A stretch of DNA of 64,000 nt from Poa pratensis. Its lineage: Eukaryota; Streptophyta; Magnoliopsida; Poales; Poaceae. The position numbers and the translations under genes were made by a program. The notes beneath the pieces were generated by a model. It saw nothing but the letters and a program-made list of their open reading frames with translations. It searched no databases and had not been told where the DNA came from. Numbering within the stretch: position 1 is the stretch's first letter; the number at the start of each line of letters is the position of its first letter. Shown piece by piece: positions 47,336 to 58,072 of this stretch. Location: positions 5,029,473-5,093,472 of the forward strand of contig CAMZMU010000081.1 in NCBI GenBank assembly GCA_947311845.1, given 5' to 3'.

Positions 47336-50300
47336 TAAAAATGCTAGTACTACTGTGTTTCCAGCTCCTGCTAGTGTTGATTGCGCATGGGCTGGCTACT
47401 GGATCAATAGGCCGGGAAATGGACGAGATGGCCTGTTACTTCTTTGCTTTGAGATTAAGGCCTGCTACTATTTCGTGAGGCTAATTAAGCGTTTCTCTGC
47501 TCTAGAACAAAATGGTTTCTCTTTTCCTAAAGCAATTCCCCAGTAATGAGATGCAATGCTACTTATTTCTCTCTTTTTTACATGCTACCTCTATTTTCTG
47601 GAATGCTTTTAAATGTGAGAGTAGCCTGTTGGTTTAGATGAATGATAGGCTTTGCGGTGTCAGAGCACAACATGGGTTCGAATTCATATTATTGCAGTGG
47701 TAGCTTTACATGAGGATTTGTATGCGGCCATTGGTGGACTTCAAATCTCTTGTAATTCATGCCATGAATTTCTTTTTTCAGTTATACCTGCATCTTGTTG
47801 GCATGAAATCCGAGCACTACTACTCTAATCTGAAAGACTCAACCACTTGAGTTGTTTCCATTGTTTCGTACATATGAAGCCATTGTAATTTTTTTGAGAA
47901 ACATGCATGAATTATTTTGCATCAGGAAAGCATGCTCGATGGAGAGAGAAGCCGAAGAACACATTTGGCGCAGGATAATATAAAGGCTAGCACTATGTAT
48001 GTTTGGTCTTACAACAGTCGACTTAGTAGCGTCGAGCACTGATGTTTTGTCCCATGTTCAGATTATGTGTATGTGTTTGTAGTTCATATTAATGCCTCCT
48101 TGCTTGATATGGAATCTGAGAACACTCTCATTTTTCGATATAAATTCTTCACGTGTTCAGGCAACTTGACTTCTTGATACATTCATCTAGAAGCATGGTA
48201 GGAGTTTCAGTTTCTTTCAAGGCATAGCCCGCCTCAAGGGATAGTTTCAGTTCCTATTCATTGAACGGTATCGATACAATGTGATTGAGTCAATAGGAAC
48301 TGAATTAATAGCTTCCTTTGTAAAACCAAGGCTCCAACTAAAGTATAATATTTTTAGTTCAAGCAATTTCACCACCGGGATGATAGAACATTTTTTTGTA
48401 TATGTATTAATAATGTTTGATCTTTAGCCAACTACGCTACTTTATTTCAGAATGTTCGTTGTCATAAATTTGCTCTGTCTTTGCTTCAAGGTTTTATATG
48501 CACGTGGAGTTAATTGAAAAAGTAAAACAGATATCTAAAAGAGACTTCGTCCGAGCTTCTATATGTGCGTGCATCAACTTAAAGATTAAAATCATATTTA
48601 AAGAAGATTGTCGAAGGTTCAGTATGAACACGGCATTAACAAAAAGACTAAACTCATATTTAAAGGTGACTGTCCAAGATTCAATATTGATATGTAATTG
48701 ACTTGAAGATTCAAACCGATACATTTGGTTGCATAAGAATAATGAAAAAATCACTAAATATTACTACGTTTTGGCAGTTCAAATTGAACTACTAAAACTT
48801 CTTATATTAAGGAACATGCGTAGTATTGATAATTTTGTGCAAACTTGTGAAAGAATGCATGCACCATGTGTTTAAATACCTTCACAGCTTACGGTATTCC
48901 GAATTTTGCATTGCATTCAGCAAACATTTCAACTCCCCATTAATTTGGTCACTTCACTCTGATATATTTGAGTTTTTTATTTTCTTCAAGTTACAAATCA
49001 GAGTTGAATTATCTCTTAAATTAATTTTCTTACAACGATAAATATAGTTTTGAATTAGGGATGAACTTGAGCGAGAGAAATAATGGAAGAACATGTGATC
49101 GTGTAGTTATAGGATAGGTTTTAGAAGTACATGATGAATAAGCTTGCATCAAAAGACATCGGGTGTTACACGTGCACATATATATGTGCACAAATGAACT
49201 TATATGATAACAAGCACACTAATGCTCGGGAGCCACAAATCATCGTCGAAATTATTGTACCAATATTATATCTGATACTCTGAGCTATCATCCGAATGAT
49301 ATCGCCATGGAACAGTATGGTGAATAGTGGTGGGTACATCACAAGATATGTTCATCTCTACTCTTGAAATACAATAGGTTGTAATTATTTAGGAATATAG
49401 GGAGGAGGAAGTTGCATATTCATCAAACAATTATATAGTTTAACCGAAGGTGTAAGTTTTAATCTCCACCATTGATCTGCACAAAAAAAGTTATAAAGTT
49501 TTACAAAGGGGATGTACTGAAGAATGCCCCTACATATATTATCTAAACATTTTCAACTATGGTTCATCATTGCCTTTGTTTTGATATATATAATTTTAAA
49601 TGAAATTTAATATATCTATGATCAATAGAGAAGCTACATGCAAGTCAAGGAAGGACAAATGCCCCCTTCCCCTTAGCCCATGAAACCTTTTCTAACAACC
49701 TGTGTTATTTATCCAATTTGCATTCACTCCCCCAAACAGGAAACACAAGGACTGTTTTAACCCCATATATCTGGCCCAGCCCAGCTCTTCCATTGTCTAT
49801 GATTTGGCCTAGCCCAGCCCAGCCCAAAAAAATTCAGCATTCGCGAGTGCAGATCTACACAACGCTACAGGTCATGTCGTGATCAAAGAAGGAGGTAATC
49901 AACTCATGCACTCACTTCCCATATTGCTGCTACTAGATCTGCTAGAACTTCTACTACCGCGACAGGGATGCCGATGATCACTAATCATTAGATGTGGTAG
50001 TTCATCTGTGAAGTTGGAAGGTCTTGTGGTTGCCTTTTGTGATCTAGTTGGTGTCCTATGGTTTGTTTACCGTTGTATTGTAGGGTTAGGGTTTTGCCCC
50101 GTAGTATGATCTTGATGGCGAGATCATACAACGGGTTTTCTGACCAAATGCTTTCCTTCTATTTCCCCTTACTGCATTTTTTTCTATAATTCTTATTTAT
50201 CTTGTGTTGTATCTTCCGTTAAGCAATTAATAAATGGATCGAGGAGTAGCTTAGTTGAAAAAATCGCTTATTGAATCTTACCAAAATGTTTCACCGTGCA

Positions 50301-51108
50301 AGACCAATTATTTTTTGGCTAGAGTGTCATGCTGCTAAGGGCTTTCTGTTTATATAGGCCATATATACTCAACAATAAAATAACTCACATAAAATTATTA
50401 AATGAACTTAAAACATGGTTATCGTAGATACGGACATGTAAGAACAATGAGTTTGACACTCGAGATTCAGCTTTTATTTTCATCGTCGGACTCTTAACAA
50501 AAAGACAATTGTATCAACTCAACAACAAAAGTCAATTCATGTCAGGACTTTGTAGATATGGTTATACAAGGTAAATACCACATGCCCATGTAGACATCTA
50601 CTATATTTGTATAACGGGTCATGATTCATTGGATAGAATGACATATCTTTTGTTAGTGGAACGATAGAGTTTCAAAATGATTCGTGAGGATGGTATTTTA
50701 AAAACTCGCCGCCAAACGCTCTTTTAACTTCATTAAATAGAAAAAATACCACTAACTTTTTTTGTTAATTTGGAAATTCCTTCATAACCATCATGGCATA
50801 GTGTCAGCCGTAGTGAGATTGTATAGGTAATACCAAGATACAAACCCTCACATTCTCACTTAAACACATCAAGTGCATTTTAGTAGATTCAACATGACTT
50901 TAGCATTTACCTGAGAAATGTTTTGTGCGTATGTTGTCACGCGTTTGCACGAGAGCATATCTAGTTCTATCATGAATTGGGCATGTTTCAGTATCCTGCA
51001 CTAACGGATATTTTGTTTTGAGAAATTGCAGACAAATTGATGTGTTGGAGAGACTATTAGGACTACTAGCGCACTCGATTAGAGAACACATTGATAGCAA
51101 CCTGTATT
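47336..51108. other. Long intergenic region
   Basis: AT-rich DNA with no supported gene. A modest GC-richer stretch near 49800-50120 contains repeated CCCAGCCCAG and could be a fragment of an untranslated region. I see no intact transposon. Confidence 0.5.
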
Positions 51109-51260
51109 CACTGCCCTAGAGAATCTAACGAGGCAGCAGATGATCTAGCTACGGATGCAACCATGTCTGTTCTATTGCCTTGGTTAGATGATCTCCAAAT
51201 TTTCTTATGCCAACTCTTGTAAAACATTGAACAATGTTTGATGAATAAAAGTTGTTACTC
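51109..51260 (+). pseudogene. Possible LINE RNase H tail fragment
   Basis: Translation near 51110 gives PRESNEAADDLATDATMSVL then LPWLDDLQIFLCQLL. This resembles the C-terminal R-x-x-N-x-x-AD-x-LA tail of plant LINE-associated RNase H domains. Only the tail is recognisable. Confidence 0.45.
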
Positions 51261-51355
51261 ACTGTAAAAAAATGAGATTGTTTGCTTGAAAAATGGAACA
51301 AAAGTAGTAAGTACTCCCGTCTCAGCGCGGCGCGTTGGCGCGATGACGACGTGGG

Positions 51356-51363
51356 CCACGTGG
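51356..51363. promoter_or_regulatory. Palindromic G-box upstream of the fibrillin gene
   Basis: CCACGTGG, about 350 bp before the FBN4 ATG. This is the core bound by bZIP and bHLH (including phytochrome-interacting) factors, plausible for a plastid gene. Function is inferred from motif and position. Confidence 0.4.
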
Positions 51364-51715
51364 AACGGCCACTCGCCGGCCCGCGATGTGCCACCGCCGG
51401 CACCAAACTGTTAGCGTAAGCTGTCAACTGATCCGTACGCGTCATAACCTGCGCCACTCCTCTTCGCGGCCAAGTGGCCAGATCAATTTCCCACCACAAA
51501 ATTTGCACGGCGTGAATATCTTCCCACCGGCCACCGTGCTGCCCTTTTCCTTGAGAACACAACAGCAGCTTCGCGTGCTCACTGCTCGTGTCTGATCTCC
51601 CGCCGGTAGGCAGTTGCAACTTGCAAATCTATAATTCCCGAATTGGTTTTCTTAGTCTGCTCGATTGATTGCTTCCTTGAGCTCAAGAACGGTACACGGT
51701 ACCCCACACATAGCC

Positions 51716-52804
51716 ATGGCAGCGCCGTCGTGGTCATCTTGCTGCGCCTCTACCTCCACTCGTCCTCTGATTAGTCCTCCTGCGAGCAGCAGCAGGAGCA
51801 AGAAGCTATGGTGGACAAGCAGCGGTGTTAGGAGCGGCAGCGGAGGGAAGACGGAGAAGCTGTCCATCTGCGCGGTGGCGGCGCCGTCGGCGGTGGACTA
51901 CGCGGACACCGGCTCCGGCGACGTGCCCTCGCTGAAAATCAAGCTGCTGGTGAGTGGTTGATAAGCACTCAGTCCCTGTCTCCCTGCTGGCCGGACATTT
52001 CTTGGCCGCTGTAGCATGATGGATTCTTGATTGTTTTGCAGAGCGCGGTGTCCGGGCTGAACCGGGGCCTCGCGGCGAGCCAGGAGGACCTGGAGCGAGC
52101 GGACGCGGCGGCGAGGCAGCTCGAGGCGGCGGCGCCGGCCCCCGTGGACCTTGCCGAGGGCATCGACAAGCTGCAGGGACGGTGGAGGCTGGTCTACAGC
52201 AGCGCGTTCTCGTCGCGGACGCTCGGCGGCAGCCGCCCAGGCCCGCCCACCGGCCGCCTCCTCCCAATCACCCTAGGCCAGGTCAGTAGTACTCGGGAAC
52301 AATCTTCAGAAAACTGAACCTAAACTGTTTCAGAAAATGTTACACCGAATTCCATTCCCTACTGCGTTTTGCGCATCCCAGGTGTTCCAGAGGATCGATG
52401 TGGTCAGCGCGGACTTCGACAACATCGTGGAGCTCGAGCTCGGCGCGCCATGGCCGCTGCCGCCGGTCGAGGCCACAGCCACCCTGGCGCACAAGTTTAA
52501 GATCACCGGTGAGCCACCATGCCTGCTAGTGGCTGCGAATGGTGCTGTCTGAATGAATTCTTCTGATAGCTGCCTTGCTACTGCTAGGAACCGCGAGTAT
52601 CAAGATCAACTTCGACAAGACGACGGTGAAGACGAAAGGGAACCTATCGCAGCTGCCTCTGCTGGAGGTGCCCCGACTCCCGGACAACCTCAGGCCGCCG
52701 ACGTCCAACACCGGCAGCGGCGAGTTCGAGGTGACCTATCTCGACGACGACACCCGCGTCACCCGGGGGACAGGGGGGAGCTCCGGGTGTTCGTCATCTT
52801 ATGA
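51716..52804 (+). CDS. FBN4: Plastid lipid-associated protein / fibrillin 4 (PAP6), four exons, frameshift near the end
   Basis: Exons 51716-51949, 52042-52281, 52382-52508 and 52588-52804, all with GT-AG borders and consistent phase. The first exon is a Ser/Thr/Arg-rich chloroplast transit peptide (about 60 residues). The PAP/fibrillin domain follows, with LSAVSGLNRGLAAS, DKLQGRWRLVYSSAFSSRTL, LGQVFQRIDVVSADFDNI and ATLAHKFKITG. These match fibrillin 4, a plastoglobule/photosystem-associated protein needed for plastoquinone storage and stress tolerance. The C-terminal signature GDRGELRVFVI lies in another frame: a G-run near 52768-52772 is one base short, so the raw frame reads on to 52871. 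Restoring one G gives a normal C-terminus and stop at 52802-52804. Confidence 0.92.
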
Positions 52805-53094
52805 GCGGCGGATTTTCGCTGAAATCTCTCCTCACTGTGCTCCGACTTATTTTTGCCAGGATATATTGTAGTATTCTCTTCCATTGATTCTCTGTAGCTG
52901 AAAATTCTGAGATGATCTATTCTTGTGTTCTGCCAGAAAATACGATATTTTGTTGTAATTCTTGTTGCGGCAAAGTTCAGATCAGGCACACAGAGAAATC
53001 CTCTGCTGAGAACACAAATTCGGAGTGCGTCCTATGCTCTCCCACGAAAATAATGCTTTACAATGAGAGCAATGAATTAAAAAACAAAATAAAA
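52805..53094. other. Fibrillin 3' flank
   Basis: Likely 3' untranslated region and spacer before the tRNA gene. Nothing else visible. Confidence 0.4.
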
Positions 53095-53166
53095 GGGGCA
53101 TTCCGAGAATCGAACTCGGGACCTCTCGCACCCAAAGCGAGAATCATACCACTAGACCAAATGCCC
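53095..53166 (-). tRNA. tRNA-Pro (UGG)
   Basis: The minus strand folds as a cloverleaf: acceptor GGGCATT/AATGCCC, D arm GGTCTAGTGGTATGATT, anticodon stem-loop CTCGC-TTTGGGT-GCGAG with anticodon TGG, T arm CCGAGTTCGATTCTCGG. The discriminator is C. T-rich sequence follows downstream. Confidence 0.96.
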
Positions 53167-54673
53167 TGTGCTAATTGTTTGATTTGTCTGATTAAAGGAC
53201 TCTAAACCATATGGTTGATTAGGAAAACTATTTCACATTACGATTTGTAGTGGTACCAACGCAGAGTAGCACTGCTTAGGTTACGAAATTATTTTAGTAG
53301 CAGTAAAACCTTGAGGTACAAACTTCTGGTTCATCTTTCCAGAGTCGAAGATGTTATCCCAGAGGAGCTCTGGTTTTCGCCTTATTCTGGCAGAGTGGCT
53401 TGTTGGACACTAGCTTCGGCGTCGGTGGAGGAATGTGTATCTCCGTGCTCTCCACTCGCCATCCATTGTTCCTGCACGCCGTGGTGGAGCCGGTGGTCGT
53501 TGGGCCTATGGCGGCAGTTCGAAACGAGACCACCAATTCGACCCGGTGTTAATTGGTGTTATCGGATTGGCGGTGGGCCTCCCACGAGCAGAAGTGGTAA
53601 AAAACGAGCAAACCGAACTTGTCAGGAAACTTAATTTTAAAAATATTTTCGAAACTAACCCAAAAGTACTATCATCTGTTGTTGGGGGCGCTATCCTCTA
53701 CACCATATAGCGCCCTGGCCTAGGGCGGTATGCCTCTGCCAGCGTGTCCCACTCCAAAGAGGCTCCAGAAAGCGTTGTTGTGAAAGACTTCGGCGACAAC
53801 GTCCGGTTGGCTGCTCTCCTGAGTCTCGTTCTCGGAGTGGTTACCCTTTGATTTAGTCATATTAAACTCCTCCAGTATTCACTAGATATATATACAAGAT
53901 ATATGCTCAAAATTCACCGCTCCATCGAGGCTGCAATTTTAAGGCGCATATGGGATTTTGTTAACCTTCTACTGCACCGGACTTGGACAAAACCGTCACG
54001 TTACAACTTCTTTCGAAACTTTTAATTTCTGATTGATTAAGTCAAAAAGAGTTTGGACAGTTTATAAGGAAAACCGGCCAAAAACCGTACAACACAACGC
54101 ACCGCTCGTCGGCCAAACCCGGCGAAAACCAACACAAACCGCTGAGCGACACCAAACAGAGAAAACCCCACACACCACTCAAGAGAGGGCCTCGTCGAGA
54201 CCGCACGAAGGCGTCGAATTGTTCGAAAGTTCAACATCATGAATGCATTTTTCCTTCTGTCAATTTTGTTCAGATCATTTGCCTCTGACAGTCCGCTATG
54301 GATGGCGCGCATCGAGCAAATTTTCCTGCTCTGTCTCGATCAGAATACTATGCAGTATATGCACATTCCCGATTGTGCTGCATACCCATTCATGGTTCAT
54401 GGCGTGCGGCTGGCTGGCTGGCGGGCTGTACTATGCCGTTGCGACGGCTCTCCGGACCCGGTCAGAGGAGGCTGTGTGAGTGTCATGTATTTGTTCTTCA
54501 CCACCTAATGGATCGATAAAGTTCACATATGTTGACGAATTCAGTAAACAAAACAAAAGTAGGTCCACATATGTTGACTCTCCACTCTAGAAATTAGCGA
54601 CCTGTATCTCTCAAAGCTGGCACACAAAAAAAAATACTCTGATAAACGGGTGATCGATCGAGGCTTCCCGGCA
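53167..54673. other. Intergenic region
   Basis: No supported gene. 54050-54200 (AAAACCGGCCAAAAACCG...) resembles the 3' part of the retroposon at 45246. 53310-53720 has open frames without domains. Confidence 0.45.
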
Positions 54674-54682
54674 TCTATATAA
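54674..54682 (+). promoter_or_regulatory. TATA box of the plus-strand DUF538 gene
   Basis: CTATATAAC, about 100 bp before the ATG at 54779. Confidence 0.7.
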
Positions 54683-54778
54683 CTACCAGCTCTTTTGCAT
54701 TTCACATATCACACAATATTCCAACATCCCCTCACTCACAATACAATCCGGTTAGCTCTTCCAATTATTTCACCTGAC

Positions 54779-55213
54779 ATGGCGTCCCAAGCTGTCGAGA
54801 GCCACCGTGCCGGCGCGGAGATCGTGAAGGGGGACGACAAGATCTGCAAGAAGAAGTCGGCGGAGGTGCTGGAGGAGCTGGGCCTCCCCACGGGCCTGCT
54901 GCCACTGGAGGACATCGAGGAGTTCGGGTACAACCGCGATGCCGGCTTCATTTGGCTTGTGCAGAAGAAGAAGAAGGAGCACACCTTCAAGAAGGTCAAG
55001 CAGACCGTGTCCTACGCCGGTGAGGTGACGGCCTTCGTCGAGCCGGGAAAGCTGAAGAAGATCGTCGGCGTGAAGACCAAGGAGCTGTTCCTGTGGCTCA
55101 GCGTGGTGGAGGTGTATGTTGAGAAGGAGACACCCGGGAAGGTGACCTTCAAGACCGGCGCTGCAGGCTTGTCCGAGACCTTCGATGCCGCTGCCTTTGC
55201 ACTAGGTGAGTGA
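54779..55213 (+). CDS. DUF538 family protein
   Basis: An intact single-exon protein of 144 residues starting MASQAVESHRAGAEIVKGDD and ending AAAFALGE, with the conserved LEELGLPTGLLPLEDIEEFG and FLWLSVVEVYVEKE segments. No signal peptide. The ATG is preceded by TCACCTGAC, and a TATA box lies about 100 bp upstream. It is the closest relative of the start-less copy at 44156-44590 on the opposite strand and clearly diverged from the 34524 copy. The arrangement suggests dispersed or inverted duplication. Biochemical function is unknown. Confidence 0.95.
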   Translation: MASQAVESHRAGAEIVKGDDKICKKKSAEVLEELGLPTGLLPLEDIEEFGYNRDAGFIWLVQKKKKEHTFKKVKQTVSYAGEVTAFVEPGKLKKIVGVKTKELFLWLSVVEVYVEKETPGKVTFKTGAAGLSETFDAAAFALGE

Positions 55214-55592
55214 CTCTGTGTATGCGACGAAATTTCTTCAAAATAAAATCGAAGAGAGGCGTGTGAATGTGATGTTGCAGATGGGAGTTTCTAGCTATAG
55301 TTGCAGCAGTTTATGCCTGATCGAAACTCTTGTGAATTGTGATGCTTGTAAGTTGTTGTTCTTGTTATTTGACTGAATAATAAGAAGGTTCAGCTCCTGC
55401 CGCTTACGCGATGCCAAGTTAATACGAAAACGAGTTTGCTGTGGACGGGGAGCTATCTAGTGCGTTGGGCCTCGGAGAAAGGAGCCGCCCATGTGCAGTT
55501 TCGTGCGAAGCTGGCGCTGGGCGCTCTGGTCCGTCAGCTCCGAATCGGATGGCGCCTGGGCGAAGCGGTGAGCAAACAGGCTCGACTTTTTA

Positions 55593-55634
55593 GTCCCACA
55601 TCGCTTAGCTAGCAAAATCACAACCGGTTTATAA
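55593..55634 (+). promoter_or_regulatory. Plant U6 snRNA promoter (USE plus TATA)
   Basis: A perfect USE (GTCCCACATCG, 55593-55603) and TTTATAA (55628-55634) with 25 bp between, the spacing that directs RNA polymerase III in plant snRNA genes. It leads to a U6-like sequence starting at 55657. Confidence 0.9.
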
Positions 55635-55656
55635 GCTTGCTTGAAGTACTTATGTT

Positions 55657-55716
55657 GTACCTTCAGGGACATCTGATAACGCAAGGATGACACGTACAAA
55701 TCGATAAATGGTACAA
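55657..55716 (+). ncRNA. U6 snRNA gene with an internal deletion of about 40 nt
   Basis: The 5' part GTACCTTCAGGGACATCTGA and the 3' part CGCAAGGATGACACGTACAA then ATCGATAAATGG align to plant U6 with few changes. The middle is missing, including the ACAGAGA box and AGC triad needed for splicing catalysis. The RNA would be 60 nt, not about 102. The promoter and a 10-T terminator are intact, so it may still be transcribed. The ends now complement each other (TTGTACC and GGTACAA), giving a short closing stem. Classed as a U6 relic; it cannot function in the spliceosome. Confidence 0.88.
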
Positions 55717-55726
55717 TTTTTTTTTT
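55717..55726 (+). terminator. RNA polymerase III terminator of the U6 relic
   Basis: Ten consecutive T directly after the U6 3' end. Confidence 0.85.
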
Positions 55727-56385
55727 GGGATTTCAAACTCCAGCCCTTCTTACCTCACATACATGCCCCTAAATTATTTCTTTTCGCACCCTGGGCCACT
55801 CCTTTTCTTACAATAACATCCTTCGTGCGTCTGTGTCTTTTCAGCTGCACCCTCGGCTGTGTAAGACACATGGTACTTTCTTTTTCAACCCTCCTGTTCG
55901 ACTTGTTTTGCATACGAGCCAATTACAGATTTTTAGAGTATCTCCACCGGCACCCTCCAAAGGACCCTCCAAATGCCTATTGGGGTCCGGACGCCAAAAA
56001 CCGCCACCAGCGGCACCCCCCAAAGGGTCGCCCCGAGCAATTTCGTGTCCGGCACCCCCGAGAGGGCCTCCAACTCGACAGGGGTGGCCCACCCGTCATA
56101 CACACAACGCCGACATGGCCATGGGTTTAAGGCGCCGTGCAGGAGGCCATTCCGCCCGCGTTAATGGCGACGCGTTTTCGCAGGCGACGAAGGGACGTGA
56201 CGGTGATGCGTCTCCCGCACGCCTCGCATTTACGGCGGCGCCTGCTGAGCACCCAGCCTTTCCCGGCTTCCCTAGCGGCGCAGTGGTGGAGACGTGTCGC
56301 CGCCATTAACTCCGACGCGATGCGTGCTCACCCACCCGGCGCTTCCCGCCCAGCGCCACCGCTTCCCGCCTCGACCTTGACCGAC

Positions 56386-56391
56386 TATATA
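56386..56391 (+). promoter_or_regulatory. TATA box inside the Harbinger-type element
   Basis: CTATATAGAAG about 75 bp upstream of the ATG at 56462, in otherwise GC-rich DNA. Confidence 0.6.
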
Positions 56392-56461
56392 GAAGCCCCC
56401 GCCGTGCAGCCATTTGACCACACCAGCACCGACGCTCGCCGTAGCCGTAGCCCAGAGCACC

Positions 56462-57217
56462 ATGTCTCGCCGCCTCGCCACCTCATGGGCCACCCTCACC
56501 CAGGCAGCACGCCGTGCTCACGACACGGCGCAGGAGGACGCCGCCGCCGACGAACAGCCGTTCGACTGGGCGGATGTGGACGACGTCGACGTGGACGAGC
56601 AGGAGGAGCAGGATCCGGTGCAGGACCCGTACCCCGGCCAGGAGCCGCCTCCGGAGCTCGATGAGGTGCCGCCGCCGCCACAGCAGGAGCCGGAGCAGGT
56701 GGTGCTGCCGCCGCCGCTGTGGCTAGACCAGGTGGTTGCCGCCAACTCGTTCGAGAGCTGGCGCAACGAGCATGCAAACCGCCAGGTCAGGCTCGGCTAC
56801 GAGGCGGCTGGGGACGCCGTGGAGGCCGCCATCATCCAGGCCTCCATCGCGAGCGCGGAGCGCGTCGAGCGTTGTCGCGCCTTCATGGCCGCCGAGCGAG
56901 CGGCGTACGAGCAGCTCAACGCCCAGACGGAGGAGCCCAGGCAGCAGCATCAGCTCATCTCCCAGGCGGAGGAGCTAGCGCATGCGGCCTCCTAGCTACG
57001 CGCCGAGCGGGAGTCCCACGAGGAGCTGAACCAGATGCGGGCGGCGAGGCAGGCGCAGGCGAGGACAGCGGCGGCGGCGGCAGACAGGGATGCCGAGCGC
57101 CGGGCGGCAGAGAGGGATGCCATGCGCTGGGTGGCGAGCGTGCTCCGGCAGGAGAGGCATGTGCGCTTAGCCAAGGCCGCGCACAACGATGAAGCTGGCC
57201 CGAGCGGCGGCGTTTAG
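56462..57217 (+). pseudogene. Element-borne alanine/glutamate-rich coiled-coil protein, one in-frame stop
   Basis: The frame starts MSRRLATSWATLTQAARRAH. An acidic/proline-rich stretch follows (DEQEEQDPVQ ... PPPPQQEPEQ), then SFESWRNEHANRQVRLGYEA and long helical segments. A TAG at 56993-56995 interrupts it, after which the same frame continues for 73 codons to GPSGGV and a stop. Without the TAG it would be 251 residues. I do not recognise a domain. A shorter relative with a similar start (MARRLPT) lies in the element at 61494. It may be an accessory ORF of the transposon family. Confidence 0.6.
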
Positions 57218-57502
57218 ATTAGGGTTTAGCTACCGTTTTAGTTTAAATTTCTATCGTTTTAGTTTAAGTTTGTAATTTGCATCGTTTTAGTTTAATTTGT
57301 ATCGTTTTTAATTAGTTCGAATGCCGCGGCTGACACAAGTTGGCGTCCGCAAGGTGTTTGATCCGTTGCTAGCCGGTGGGGGCGGACCTTTGGGGGGCGC
57401 CGCTGTGGGCGGCCTCCAAAACTTAGGCGGACATGTGTCCGGCACCCCCTCAATTGGGGGTGCCGGACACCCCATTGGAGGCCCCCGGTGGATATGCTGT
57501 TA

Positions 57503-58072
57503 GCTCAGGCATCTTCACTTGCTTATTACAACAAACCTTCTTTTTTTTTTTCTATTCTCTTATTAACAGTTGGTAAACATAAATCTGGCTCAACTAATAG
57601 TATGGATCCTCAACTAATATTCTACGATTCACAATCTAGATTTTTGCATAAGTGGTCCAGAACTGAAGATACGTTCAATCGAATTAAAGAACATCGCGCG
57701 CAATGCGTTTCGGATGCCTCAAGGTTCACATCGTGGACAAACAACGCAACTCGAATTGGCAATGCTCGTGCTGCCGGCCACGCTGCGCGTGGTCCGCGGT
57801 CAAAAAATAACTTCGAGTTTCCGGGGTAGCACGTCGGAGACCGGCCGGCGGCATGCCGATCTGCCGGAGAACGAGAGAAAATACGGTAAAGACTGCCGTA
57901 GCTAGTAGACAAAAATGAACGAATTAACGCATTCTCGGTATTATCACGGCACGGCGCGAAACACACGTGTTTGTACATCTCGTTACAAGGGGGAAGGCGC
58001 GGAGGGACCAAAAGAACTGACGCCAGGCGGCCGACGCTGTCGATCGAGAGGCTTGCCAGTGCATGCGCCGTT
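57503..58072. other. Spacer and CLE gene 3' flank
   Basis: No supported gene. The part from about 57900 probably holds the 3' untranslated region of the minus-strand CLE gene. Confidence 0.45.

Larger units (their letters stand above)
55936..57499 (+). mobile_element. Harbinger-type TIR element (1.56 kb) with TTA target duplication and an internal gene
   Basis: The left end GAGTATCTCCACCGGCACC follows TTA (55933-55935). The right end, inverted, is CAGCATATCCACCGGGGGCC and is followed by TTA (57500-57502). Subterminal sequence is built from GTCCGGCACCCCC/GGGGGTGCCGGAC-type inverted phrases. TTA/TAA targets are the PIF/Harbinger rule. No DDE transposase is visible, so it is non-autonomous, but it carries a TATA box and a long open frame. 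Confidence 0.8.

Noticed and set aside
49800..50120. GC-richer stretch as a possible exon
   Set aside because: No frame of useful length, no splice-consistent coding segments and no recognisable protein.
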